Source of the DNA: Przewalskia tangutica
Taxonomy: Eukaryota; Streptophyta; Magnoliopsida; Solanales; Solanaceae
DNA: 64,000 nucleotides
Assembly (NCBI GenBank): GCA_029844215.1
Contig: CM056733.1
Span: 69,469,794-69,533,793 of the forward strand
Reading direction: 5' to 3'
The position numbers and the translations under genes were made by a program. Shown in pieces: positions 23,000 through 33,619 of the stretch; the first letter of the stretch is position 1; every line of letters starts with the position of its first letter. The notes under the pieces are model-generated. The model searched no databases and was not told the DNA's origin. It saw only the letters and a list, made by a program, of their open reading frames with translations.

Positions 23000-23387
23000 T
23001 GACCTCCTTCGGGCCGCGTTCATGCCGCATGTAAGGTACACCAGCTTGTTGATCCTCGCCATGTGGTCACGTCAGTTTGGGAAGCTCCGTGTCTCCGAGG
23101 CTTATTCGTATAGTCCCTGTCGTTGTAGTACTTACATTCGTGGTATGGCGGGCCCCGCCCCGCCATTGTTGTTATAACATTCTGCAGGTCCGTAGTAATT
23201 GTGGGCGGTGGTTTGTAAAAGGGATGAATCGCTCAAGTTTTTATATATATACGCCGAAAGGCAACATTTCTCGATAAATCGCTTTCACTTCATATTGTTT
23301 CATGTCTTGTTTTTATATTCCGCCGTTACTCGATGTATGTCTACCGGGTGCGGGTAGGCACGATCCACGCCCGGTTCGGTCGTGACA
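23000..23387 (+). repeat. 3' LTR of gypsy A, right part
   Basis: Continues LTR A where it was cut at 14012. It matches 8555-8938 of LTR A1 (GTTGATCCTCGCCATGTGGT, then the CGGTTCGGTCGTGACA end) and is followed by the target duplication TAAGT and C1 sequence. Confidence 0.9.
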
Positions 23388-23392
23388 TAAGT

Positions 23393-24390
23393 GCAATCCA
23401 TAATCAAGTGTGCCCTTAACGTATCGAATGATATGCTTAAGGCCAGTAAAATGAGGCTCACCGGGGGCAATGCATGAATAAGCGTACCTGCTGAACGATA
23501 TAAGTAATGTTGGGCATGGTGAAGGTAAGATATTGCAGTGCACCTGCAAGACTCATGTAAAGCATGGGATCGGACACTGGATCTCCATCAACATCACTAA
23601 GCTTGGACTTAGAGTCAACCGGAGTGGACATGATCTTACAGTTTGAAATTTTAGTCTTGTATACTATTTCCTCTGCATATTTACACTCACACAAAAACAT
23701 ATTATCTGCAGAACAATTCACTGATATCCCCAAGAAATAGCTCAACTTTCCAAGTCAGTCATAGAAAATTCATTTTTAAGTAATGTAATGATCACACTTT
23801 TCAATAAATCAGAGGAGGCAGTAAGAACAATGTATTCCACATATAACAATAAATAGGCAATGCTATTACCTCGATGAAAAATAAATAGAGATATATCACA
23901 CTTGCTGCATACAAACCTAATTTGCATAATTTATTGTGCAAAATGATCACACCACGCATGAGGGCATGTTTCAAACCATAAAGTGATTTACGAAGATGAC
24001 ATACATATTGATGGGCTGCTGGATATACAAAACTAGATGACTAATGCATATAAATAGTTTCTTTCAGACATATAAAAATGCATTATTCACATCAAGCTGA
24101 TGAATAGGCCAACGCTTACCCATGGCAATGCTCAGAAATGTGTTAATAGTAGCCGATAACAACCGGACTGAATATATCTCCACAATCAATACCTTCCTAC
24201 TGATTAGTGTCATTAGTCACTAGTCTCGTCTTATATCTCTCTAACTCACCATTGTCTCTGTATTTATAACGAAAAACCCGCATGCATCGGATCACAGTTA
24301 CCCCCTCCGGTCGAGGAACCAACTCCCAAGTGTGTTGTTTCGTTAAAGCATTAAATTTCTTATGCATACCCGCATTCCAATTTGGGTCTA
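23393..24390 (-). pseudogene. C1 reverse transcriptase remnant
   Basis: RT copies the element RNA into DNA. Minus-strand pieces show the copia RT order. A degenerate N-terminal part near 24000-24130 includes a KRWPIHQLDVNNAF-like stretch. YLLLYVEYIVLTAS follows near 23840-23870, where the catalytic YVDD is changed to YVEY, so both catalytic aspartates are lost. Then come LKNEFSMTDL, SYFLGISV, STPVDSKSKL, AGALQYLT and RYVKGTLDYGL. Several frameshifts occur. The gene is split from its RNase H by gypsy A. Confidence 0.85.
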
Positions 24391-25153
24391 ATTTGGCTTA
24401 TTTTGGGTTTTTAGGAATTGGGGATGCGTTTTCTATGGATAGGTTAAAGTGGAATTTGGGTTTGAAAATCCCGTATTGGGCACGAGTTTCCATACGGTTT
24501 GAGGGAACCGGAGAAGTCTGGGTATGTGTTTTGATTGTCGGGCCGGGTTCACGATTTGGGCTAATATTCGCGATTTGGTGTTGTGTTTGAATCGGGTTTT
24601 GGTTTTGTTTGTTGAGTAGTTGGCTGGGTACGACAGTTTCTGGGTTCGACAGCGGGTTTGGTGGCGGCATCGATCTGGGTAGGTCGATACGGGTAGTGGT
24701 AGGGGTATGATGACGGTGGTGGGTTGGGACTGGAGGGGAGGTTTGTGATTGTGTATATGGTGGTATGACTTTGGTTTTCGATAGCTGGTGGGATATCAGG
24801 AATGGGTTGGGAGTGTGGATCAACTGTTCCTTGTGGTGGCAACACTGTGGGATGTACGGTGACGGGTAGTGGAATCGGGACGATGGGCCGATTGCCGGAG
24901 GTAATGGAAATCAACGACATTTGTGGAGGTGATAATGCGACAGAGATGTTGCCGAATGTCTCAGCGGTGGGTGGCAGATATGGATGTGTGGTGGCAGACG
25001 GACATAGTTCACTGAGTTGCCGGTGTTGGCAGCGAAGGATGACATTGATGTCGACTGGGTGGTAGTTGTCGGAGGTGGCGGCGATGATACAGTAACCGGA
25101 TTACTGATCAGGTGGCGGACGGTGGGGGAGGGTTCAGAATCCTCGAGGAACAT
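24391..25153 (-). pseudogene. C1 proline/threonine-rich linker between integrase and RT
   Basis: Overlapping open frames (24398-24823, 24561-24920 and 24911-25153) encode Pro/Thr/Ser-rich, low-complexity protein. In copia polyproteins a variable Pro-rich linker lies between the integrase C-terminus and RT, and this segment occupies exactly that place. No catalytic motif is present or expected. Confidence 0.6.
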
Positions 25154-26016
25154 GTAATCGATAGTCTTGAATTTTTAGAGATTGGTGAACAGGAAGATTG
25201 CCTTGTTAAACGTGACATAACGGGACACGATGATCTTACAGGAAGACATGTTATAACATAAATAACCCCTATAATTGGGTGGGAATGCTAAGAAGACACA
25301 CGGGGGCGGTACGAGGTGCTAATTTATGAGGAGCAGTGGAGGCAAGATTTGGGTAGCACATGCAATCGAAAATTCTAAGGTGGTCATAGGACGGGATCAG
25401 ACAATATAGAATTTTGGTGGGGTTTTGTTGTGAAGAGTACTGGTAGGTAAAATATTAAGGATGTATTCTACTATTTTGACTGCATAGACCCAGAACGACG
25501 GGGGGAGAGAGGCATGAAAAGGAATTGTACAAACCATGTTGTTGATAGTATAGATGATTCGTTCGACTTTTCCATTTTGGGGTGAGGTATGGGGACACGA
25601 GAAGCGGAAAACCATGCCATTCTTGGTGAAAAAAATTATGAAACGCAAAATTGTTAAACTCGTGATCGTTGTCATATTGGAAGGATTTGATGAATTTTTC
25701 AAATTGTGTTTTGATATAGTTACGAAACTCAAGAAATTTGGTAAAAATCTCATACTTGAATTTTAGAAGGTAAATCCAGATAAAGTGAGAGAAGTCATCT
25801 AATAACACAAGATATAATATATGACCTAGGAAACTAATAACTGGAGATGTCCACAAATCGGCATGAACAATATCAAACGACGAAAACGTAACACTTAAAT
25901 ATGGCTGAAAAGGGAGGCGGACGTGTTTGCCTAAAGGGCAAAAAAAACATTATTGGGTAGGTGTCCCACTCAAACAACAAATTAAATTATTATTTTGAAG
26001 AAAATAAAAAATAGGA
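25154..26016 (-). pseudogene. C1 integrase
   Basis: Minus-strand frames 25455-25856 and 25397-25753 overlap by frameshift. Motifs: YLVLLDDFSHFIW (first catalytic Asp region), FQYDNDHEFNN (second Asp), SPQNGKVERI (catalytic Glu), and FWVYAVKIVEYILNILP (core end). Upstream, near 25870-25960, are GKHVRLPF and DIVHADLW-like residues of the GAG-pre-integrase region. The frame is cut on its 5' side by hAT2 at 26017-26025. Non-functional. Confidence 0.88.
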
Positions 26017-26024
26017 GCTCCTGG

Positions 26025-29000
26025 TATGGCCGGCGGTGGGTCGACGATCGATCCGGCGGTCCCGCCCGACCGTTATAATATTTTACTGCATCGGACTCGG
26101 GTGGGACAAGACTCCTCGTCCCGCTCAGTCCCGTCCCGCCCCAATCCCGCTAGCACGATCCTGGTCCCACCCGAAACCCCCATTTGCACAAAATAGTCAT
26201 TGCACCAACGACCATTTTATATTTTGGTCGTTGTGCAGCGACCATATTTGGCCTCCCCCCTCCCCCAACCGCCCCTACCCCCTTAATATTTATTTTTAAC
26301 CCCTAAGTTATTATATTTACACTTTAACCTAATTTTTCAACTATAAATACATCATTTTCTCTTCATCTTTCTCACAAATCTTCGTACAATCTCTCTAATC
26401 TCTCAATCAATCTCTCTGCAAGTCTACATTGTCTACTAAATATTCAATTTTATTTATTCATTTGGGAGTGAAGTTGGCAACTAGCTTGAGAATCATCCAT
26501 CGAGCAAAGTTTCAATTTTCAACCTCTCGATTACACGTCGACGTTACGTCGGCGTTTGGTACATTCGTTCCTTCATTAAATTATTATTGTTTCTTTATTT
26601 TATTTAGCGCACTTAATTTCATTATCTTTAACTAATTATTAGCATAATTAAAATGTAATCAATAAGATGTATGCTTAAGGGTAAGGGTAAAGCTTCTTCT
26701 ACTAGGGGTAACAAGGGTCGGGGTACTTCTTCTAGTCATCCTATTCCTAGACAAGATCTTATTCCTAGACATGATGATTTTGTTGATACTGAAGATTTTC
26801 CTGAAATACCATATGGTTTAGACAAGGATATATTTTCTGAAACTCAATACGACTTTAATTTAGAAGATGATCTAGATGATACACCCACTAATGTAGATGA
26901 TACACCCACTAATGTAGATGACAAACCCACTAGTGCGCCTTCAACTGAAATACCTCATATTCCCCCTAGTATGAGACGAGGTCTAGCAAAACGATTAAAA
27001 TCATATGCATGGCACTTTTTTATTAGAGACGTAGAGAATCAAGTAGATATATGTAAAATTTGTAAACAATATTTTAAATTTAAAACTGGAAAAGGTAGCG
27101 GTGGGACGGGGGGTTTAATGAGACACATAGCACAAAAACACCCAGCTAGGTATGCCCAATACGAGGCTAAAAACCGAGTGCACAAGCGCCCTCTCCATCG
27201 GGACAAGGTTTACATATTGTCCCAGATCAAGTACATGGTCAAATTAACCCTATGACGGGGGGAATTGTAGGCCCTAAATACGATAAACATAGAGATAGGG
27301 AAGCACTAGCAAAAATAATTGTTGTGGAGGATTTGCTTTTTTCATTTTCTGAATCTCCTGATTTTATTCATTACATTAGAGAAATGTATAATCCTACTTT
27401 TAAAGGTTTTCCTATATCAACTGTTAAGAGAGGTGTATTTAAATTTGCAGATGAATATCAACAGTATTTACGTTACTCATTATATCATTTTAATGGCAAA
27501 GTAGCTATCACTTCTGATATAGGTCGTAGTACTAACGATCATGATAACGGTAATATGTCATTGGATAGATTATAAATGGTCTATGCAAAAATGTATTTTA
27601 GCGTATAGATATATAGATGATAGGCACACTGGAAATTTTATTGCAGAAAATATTTATTATGTTTGTCATTATTACAGAATAACTAATAAAATTATGTCTA
27701 TTACATTAGATAACGCTTCTTCTAATAATTATGCTATTACAATTTTAAAAAATAGTTTAACTCCATCTTTTCCACATCATTTTCATATAAGATGTGCGTG
27801 CCATATATATAACTTAGTTATAAAGGATGGTCTATCACTTTTTTGCAGACATTCTTGATAAAATACAATTTGCTATAAATTATTTTAAAAAAATAATAGA
27901 ATACAACGAAAAAAGAAATATAAAAAACTTGTCACGAGTGCCAACTACCTTATAGAAAAAATCCCGAATAAGTACCCACTAGGTGAAATTCTTTGTACCA
28001 TCAACTATTTGTTGCTTATGACTATAGAAGACCTATAACTTTATTTTTAACGCCCATAATCAAAATCTAGTGGTTGTAGATAGCGATTGGGACAAAATTG
28101 CCGAACTTATTGTATTTTTAGAAAACAAATTCAAGCAACAAAAGAATTTTTCGCTATATATTATCCTACTATTTCAACTATGTTGTTTTATATAGCTCTC
28201 ATATTTTTATTACTTAATGAATATATGGCTAAACCAGCTTATAACGCAGCTATTCAAAAATATTTATCAAAATAAAAAAAATTATTCTTATTCCCACTAT
28301 TTATATTATTGGTGTTGTATTAATTCGACTATTAAAATAGACGGATGTAAATCACTTATTGAAACTATTTATGATTGTATAGCAGTACTACCACCTACAA
28401 GTCTAAAAAATCAAAATGACCCACCACCTATTGAACAAACTAAAGAAGAAGTGTTGTCTAGCATAGAAAACGAATGCAAAAACGTTTATAGGTATTATCA
28501 CCAAGAAAGTGCTAGCAACCAACCGGCTTTCATACCATCATATTCTTCTTCAACACAACCTCAAAAAATACATGTTGTTTCTGCGGCTAGTATTGAAAGC
28601 CTCAGAAATATAATGTGTGGTGCTAACACTACTAACCAAATTAGCGAGTTTGATGGCCCGAGATGTTTTGAACATTCAAGCGTCATCAATGGCATCTGAA
28701 AGCGTTTTTTCTGCCGACAGATTTCAAATAGGAGAGCATAGACACTCATTAGCCGGAGACAGTTTGGAGATTGCAATATTATTCCAAGACTGGATACGAG
28801 CAAAGCGGAGAAAGTGCGGTCAACCGAAGAAGAACGAAGAAAAAGACGAAAACTATAACGACATCTTATATGAAGGTGGTGGAAGTGACGTGGAGCAATT
28901 TGATCAACAAATATCAATTTCAATCGAAGAACAACGTGAAATTATAAGGAAAATAGAACATGTGTTTTTGAAAATGTAATTTCTTTAATTGCAATTTTAT

Positions 29001-29403
29001 CATGTCATTTGCAACTTTTGAACGACACTACAAAGTTGTAATTTTGACAATTGTTTATGTATAGTGTATTAGAAAAAAATCATATTTCTATTAAATAATA
29101 TAAGAGGCACAAAAATAGCATTGAGATATTTTTATTACACTCTCTTGTTCAATATTGAGTTGTTTATATATATATATATATATATATATCATTTTTTTAA
29201 TTAAGTGCCAAAAAAATGCCCTATCCCGCCCTCGTCCCGCCTCTAACTGATCCCGCTACGACCCGATCCGACGGGACCGAGCAGGGGCCCGGACTTGGCG
29301 AATCTCGTGATCCCCTATCCCGCTAAACCCGCCCCTCCCCACACCCCTCCCCTCCCTCCGCCCCGATTCTGCCAAACCCGGCCCTCCCCACTGGCCACCC
29401 CTA
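26025..29403 (+). mobile_element. hAT2: full-length hAT transposon with decayed transposase
   Basis: The right end, CCACTGGCCACCCCTA, and the left end, TATGGCCGGCGGTGGG, are imperfect inverted repeats. The flanks GCTCCTGG (26017-26024) and GCTCCGGA (29404-29411) are an 8-bp duplication with two differences. Both subterminal zones are dense in GTCCC/GGGAC words. The interior carries a BED-finger transposase pseudogene in the plus direction. It was inserted into C1 upstream of the integrase region. A (TA)n tract lies near 29166-29190. Confidence 0.87.
26671..28979 (+). pseudogene. hAT transposase (hAT2)
   Basis: hAT transposases bind the element ends and cut them out by a DDE mechanism. The first frame (26671-27255) has an acidic N-terminus with a short repeated DDTPTNV unit (residues about 70-86), then a BED zinc finger: C128, C131, H152 and H157. 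Later frames (27252-27575 and 27541-27858) carry the catalytic-domain region: ITSDIGRSTND, then SITLDNASSNNYAI and CACHIYNLVIKDG. Sequence between 27859 and 28216 is badly disrupted. The C-terminal dimerisation domain (hATC) is at 28617-28979, with RDVLNIQASSMASESVFSA and LEIAILFQDWIRA. At least four frameshifts make it inactive. The start resembles that of hAT3 but is not certain. Confidence 0.85.
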
Positions 29404-29411
29404 GCTCCGGA

Positions 29412-30626
29412 GTGTCCAAGTCTATTGTGTCAGGTTGACTGAGAGATTGTTGCTAAAGTGGTGGGAGTAGAGACTTGGGAAATGGGAGATGTTGAAGGGG
29501 TGACACTGGCAGCAGACATGGATAGGAAAGGATAAATGTCTCTCTCACTATTGCATCTTGTAAAGATTTTTCCGATACGGAGATCCGTTATAGAAAATCT
29601 AAACGGGTCAAAATTAATTGATACTGAATTATCTGTGGCGGATTTTTTAACAGAGATTAGATTCTTGATAATATGTAGGGCAGAGGACGTTATTGAGGGA
29701 GAAGTGGGGATGCGATGGTGGGGTTAGAGTGTGCTCAAAACCTTGAATCGAAATGCGATGACCGTTTCCAACCAGAATACATAGTGGAGTATTTAAATTT
29801 CACATTTGAGGAATATTACCAGAATTGTTTGTGAGGTGAGATGTGACACTCGTATCTATATACCGTGCATTATTGGGCTTTCGATTAGTCAATGTGCCGA
29901 AAACCGAACCCAAATTGGATTGGGAAATGCTCGAGTAGAAAAGTGGGCCTTAAAAAATTGTGCCTTACTGCGGTGGGCTTCAGGATAGTAGTCAGAAGGT
30001 TGTGGCCTGTTGGTGGTGCACCCAGACTGTTGGGCTGCTACTGGCTGCAGGCCTGCAAGCCTTTGGGCTTGATAACTGAGGATCGGCGGTTTGGTGCCCA
30101 GGCTGCTGCGCTGAAACAACCAATATAGTATTTGGGCTGCATGCTCTGTGTGGCTGCTGGAGGCCCAGGCCCCCTGTTTGCACCCATTGCTGCCAGAACG
30201 TCCACCAAGGGTGGTTTCCGCCATAGTTCTGCCTGAAAAATAATGTGTGTGTGTGTGGGGGGGTTCAGGGCGTAGCCGAGATGGATGTGAGGCAGAATTG
30301 GTTGTATACGATAGTGTGTATCGGCTTAGGGAGGCTGTATACTGGCAGTTTCAGCCGTATATGAGGTGTATTTCAACTTTGAGAGGTTGTATACTATTAT
30401 TATACGACCTGTTGGAGAATGATTAAAGGGGATAGGACTGTACATAAGTGATATATCAGAGGTATACAAGGCTGTGGAGGTCTAAGTCACTGTATATGAG
30501 GTGTATATCAGCGTATATTGACGGTATCCAGGTGGTAGATAGCCGGTTTGGCGCCGGAAAAGGTAAGGGGAAGGGCGGCCGATATAGGGGTTTAGGGTAG
30601 GATTGAAAATTTGGCTTCTGATACCA
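29412..30626 (-). pseudogene. C1 leader and gag remnant
   Basis: Between hAT2 and the C1 5' LTR. The right edge is the primer-binding site TGGTATCAGAAGCC (minus strand, 30613-30626). A minus-strand frame at 29889-30224 is Gln/Ala/Ser-rich, like the variable C-terminal end of copia gag, but I see no clear capsid or CCHC motif, so gag identity rests on position. A GT-repeat (about 30244-30260) and short GTATAT-rich repeats (about 30300-30540) interrupt it. Confidence 0.5.
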
Positions 30627-30786
30627 TGTAGAATTGTATTAATCTCCCTTGGGGAGTTTTTCTCATTAATACAAATATATATATAGTGTGTATAATATGA
30701 AATCATAATATAATAAGGATCATATATCTACCATAATTATACAACACTAAATATTGCTAAACATATGGACATTATACACGTTAACA
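30627..30786 (-). repeat. 5' LTR of C1 (160 bp)
   Basis: Matches 5429-5586. It is bordered by the PBS on its left and by the target duplication GTTCG on its right (30787-30791). Confidence 0.92.
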
Positions 30787-30791
30787 GTTCG

Positions 30792-30975
30792 ATTAGTTGT
30801 TGTCTGAACTTAGCAGATGAAAAGGCTGTATATTAGTTGGTCAGGTATCGTAGATCCAAAGAGAATGGTCTGTGTGGAAGCTTATTGGGCAGCTAGCTGC
30901 AATGCAATGCATCTTCTTTTAATGGTGGTCCTAACTAAGAGCTAATTGCCGTACGTGTCGATCTTATACCGTATT
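30792..30975. other. Unassigned sequence between C1 and the SINE
   Basis: No ORF, repeat or TE end recognised. Together with 5407-5428 it represents the pre-insertion site of C1. Confidence 0.4.
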
Positions 30976-30990
30976 AACAATACTGGACAC

Positions 30991-31572
30991 ATTCGAGGTG
31001 TTTGGCCAAGTGGTCATTACACGCTAGGGTATTCTTGCGCCTCAGTTCGATTCGTAATGCGACCAATGATAACTGCCTCATAAAAATCTCTCCATTGTTC
31101 ACCGCAGTTCTCATGCACTCAATTCGTAGGGCCAGGATGGAAGTGGGGTTTCTTGTGTGTGGAGCCGCAGTGATGCGGTGGGGATAGCTAGTATAAAAAG
31201 TTTACCCTCAAAGTTTTTTATCCGCTGATAGTGGCCCAGTGGCCATTAGTCAAATTTGTGGCCTTAGGATCACAAGTTCGATTCTCGGCGAATACGTTCT
31301 CCGGAGCATATGTCTCGTATTAAAGCTAGGTAGCTTAACCGCACAGACATGTTGCAGTGTGGGTCAAGTCCTGTTAGGGGTCAGACCTTGTAGCATTGAT
31401 CCGTTGGTAGCGATCAGACACTGAATGCGGGGTGCACATCCCGCGATTTATCCGGCGGTGGCGGCTAAGGACGGGTTGCATCGCCTCCAGGAGCCTAGTA
31501 CCAATACTTGTGCAGGTACTAGCGATATAGGGTACTAAGGCCACCCCGAGACCTGGATTATCAACAAAAAAA
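30991..31572 (+). mobile_element. Dimeric tRNA-derived SINE, ~580 bp
   Basis: Two tRNA-like heads lie in tandem. Head 1 has an A box, TGGCCAAGTGG (31003-31013), and a B box, AGTTCGATTCG (31044-31054). Head 2 has an A box, TGGCCCAGTGG (31232-31242), and a B box, AGTTCGATTC (31275-31284). The spacing of about 31-32 bp is that of Pol III internal promoters. The element ends in an A-run (31566-31574) and is flanked by a 15-bp duplication differing at one base, AACAATACTGGACAC (30976-30990) and AATAATACTGGACAC (31573-31587). One duplication and one tail around both heads indicate insertion as a dimer. SINEs depend on LINE enzymes. Confidence 0.82.
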
Positions 31573-31587
31573 AATAATACTGGACAC

Positions 31588-31950
31588 CCTTTTAATTCCC
31601 CTACACCCCAGCAGAAAAGGAAAAAAAGGTGCAGTATAGATCAGAGGAGTTATATGCAAATCCACGTACGTTGTTTGTTAGAATGATCAGTACACCTGAA
31701 TTTTGTACTATGTATACATAATTTTATTCCTCAAAAGAGCTAGCACTAAGAATTTTAGAGTCTTTATTTCATAGAATAAAAGTGGAATGGCTTGGGAGAC
31801 CCCTTTACTTGTTCGGACTTGTCATTCCGGTACCCGTACTTAAAACTTTGCCAACTGAACCCTTTTACAATTGGAAACGGAGCATTTTAAACCCTTTTTA
31901 TCAGAATTTACTAAGAAAATTAAATATATGCAATTCGTCAGTGTCTCAAA
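31588..31950. other. Unassigned sequence between the SINE and copia C2
   Basis: AT-rich, with only very short ORFs. No TE ends or RNA features recognised. Confidence 0.4.
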
Positions 31951-32207
31951 TGTTGAAACTTTAAAGTATGATAAAGTCAGTGTAGAGAGAGAAAGTAGAG
32001 AGAAGGAAGAGAGAATTTTATTATGACTGAAAAAGAAGAAATGAATTGTTGTGTTTACAAAATATCTTGGGCTCTCTGTATGGAGACCTATACAAACCAA
32101 ATACTCAGGAAAAAAAATTAATTACAAGTGGGGGCGAGCCCAATATAAATAAATGAAATGAATATAGTAGTCCCTAACTAAGGATACCACTAACGTATAT
32201 TCCAACA
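31951..32207 (-). repeat. 3' LTR of C2 (limits approximate)
   Basis: On the minus strand it starts TGTTGGAATATACG right after the purine tract TTGAAGGGGA and ends near TTTCAACA. A short GA-rich repeat (GAGAGAGAAAG) at 31984-32010 is longer than in the partner LTR. Confidence 0.72.
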
Positions 32208-32574
32208 TCCCCTTCAAGCTGGAGGGTGATATAACACCCAACTTGCGAAGATGGACATTATGAACAGCACCGACAAGAGTCGTAGTGAACATATCTGCAA
32301 ATTGAGTGGCATTGGGAGTGTGAGAAAGACTGATCAGACCCTCGAAAAGCTTACTGCGCATAAAATGATAACTCAGCTCGATGTGCTTTGTTCTCTCATC
32401 AAAGCCAAAGTTATTTGAAATGCGGATGGCAGACTGATTGTCACAATACAAAGGAATAGGTAAGGCAACAACCAGGCCAAAATCTGACATTAGTCTTGAA
32501 AGCCAAGTGATCTCAGCCACAACCTTGCTCATGAACCTATATTTCAGTTTAACATGATGAAAGGGAGACAACAT
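32208..32574 (-). pseudogene. C2 RNase H, C-terminal part
   Basis: One frame reads through LYCDNQSAIRISNN and RTKHIELSYHFMRSKL, hallmark copia RNase H motifs including the DNQSA aspartate, and ends just before the PPT. The upstream part, with the STTG/DWG region, lies at 32575-32700 in other frames. Confidence 0.85.
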
Positions 32575-33619
32575 GCTGCTTCTTGGACTTCCATCCTACA
32601 GTACCACCACCCAAAAGGATACAAAAACCAGTTATAGAACTCCTACTATCTAGACAGGAGCCCCAGTCACTATAATAAAAGACTTGAAGAGAGAAATCAG
32701 GGGAATTATTGAAGAAGAGACCAAAAAATTGATGTACCCTTTATATATCTAAAATGTGCAAAGTTGCCTTCATGTGAGGAATACAAGGTTTTTGCATATA
32801 CTGGCTTAAATGTTCAGGTCTTGTATGAGTGAGAAACTTTAGTTTTCCAACTAAACACCTAAACTCCTCAGGATTTGGCAAAAGATCACCACAATCAACC
32901 ATTCACTTCACATGTAATTCCAAATGAATGCCACATGAGAACAGTCTGAGAGAGTGAAATTGTACCAACAGGTCATGGATAAATTTCTTTTGATGAAGTA
33001 GGACACCAGTCTCGTAACATAGGACCTCAATACCCAGAAAATAGTGAAGCAATCCTAAGTCCTTGATTCAAAATTATTCATGCATGAAACTCTTGAGGGC
33101 AGAGATTTCAGACAGATCAGTCCTAGTAAGGATGATATCATTCACATAAACTACCAAAAGAATAAAAGAGTCACTAGGGCCCTTTGAAAGAATATACATT
33201 CAGTGAAGGAGAGTAACCCCTAGAGCAAAATGCTTCAGATAACTTGGCATCACACTGCCTAGAAGCCTGTCTCAAGCCATAAAGAGTCTTTTACATCTTG
33301 CAGACTAAAGGAGTTAAAGAAGAATATGTAGGAACTGACAGACGAGGTGATAATTTCATAAACACTTCCTCGTCTAAATCCCCATACAAAAATACATTAT
33401 TGACATCTAGTTGGAAAAAAGACCATTTATGCTTCAACTGCTACATCAATTAAAGCCTTGATAGTGGATATTTTACCAATATGGGTAAAAATCTCATGGA
33501 AATCGATACCCTCAACCTGGGCATCCCCTCTAACCACTAGCTTAGCTTTGTAACTCTCTAACTACCATCAACTTTATATTTAACCTTGTAAACCCATTTA
33601 CAACCAATGGGCTTCTTAC
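32575..33619 (-). pseudogene. C2 reverse transcriptase remnant
   Basis: Minus-strand pieces follow the copia RT order: a KTLYGLRQASRQ-like stretch near 33255-33300; VVYVNDIILT near 33135-33160, where YVDD is changed to YVND and one catalytic Asp is lost; FLGIEVL near 33030-33050; and a YYSDWGSCLDSRSSITGF-like start of RNase H near 32630-32690. Multiple stops and frameshifts make it inactive. Confidence 0.82.

Larger units (their letters stand above)
5999..23387 (+). mobile_element. Gypsy element A (non-autonomous, 3-kb LTRs) with gypsy B nested in its 3' LTR
   Basis: Starts TGTTATACCCC and ends GGTCGTGACA, flanked by the 5-bp duplication TAAGT (5994-5998 and 23388-23392) within C1. The 5' LTR is 5999-8938, the internal region 8939-11469, and the 3' LTR is 11470-14012 plus 23000-23387 (2931 bp once B is removed, against 2940 bp for the 5' LTR). 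The internal region is only 2.5 kb, with gag and integrase remnants and no room for protease, RT or RNase H. The integrase remnants resemble the Tekay/Del chromovirus group. The LTRs are very similar to each other, which implies a fairly recent insertion. Confidence 0.9.
5429..30786 (-). mobile_element. Ty1/copia retrotransposon C1, spread over 25.4 kb by nested insertions
   Basis: Short LTRs (5429-5586 and 30627-30786) are flanked by the 5-bp duplication GTTCG (5424-5428 and 30787-30791), proving that the two distant ends belong together. On the minus strand the order is 5' LTR, PBS, decayed leader/gag, integrase, RT, RNase H, PPT (GAGGGGG), 3' LTR, which is the copia order. Two insertions interrupt it: hAT2 (26025-29403) and the gypsy A+B complex (5999-23387). 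Without them C1 would be about 4.6 kb. Its coding sequence has many stops and frameshifts, so C1 is the older layer. Confidence 0.92.

Noticed and set aside
24398..24920. Proline-rich 119-141-codon ORFs as a possible host cell-wall protein gene
   Set aside because: They sit in the right order and strand between integrase and RT of copia C1, so they are the polyprotein linker.
30991..31290. Two possible tRNA genes
   Set aside because: A and B boxes are present, but the sequences do not close into cloverleafs with proper acceptor stems. The long tail, A-run and target duplication mark a SINE.
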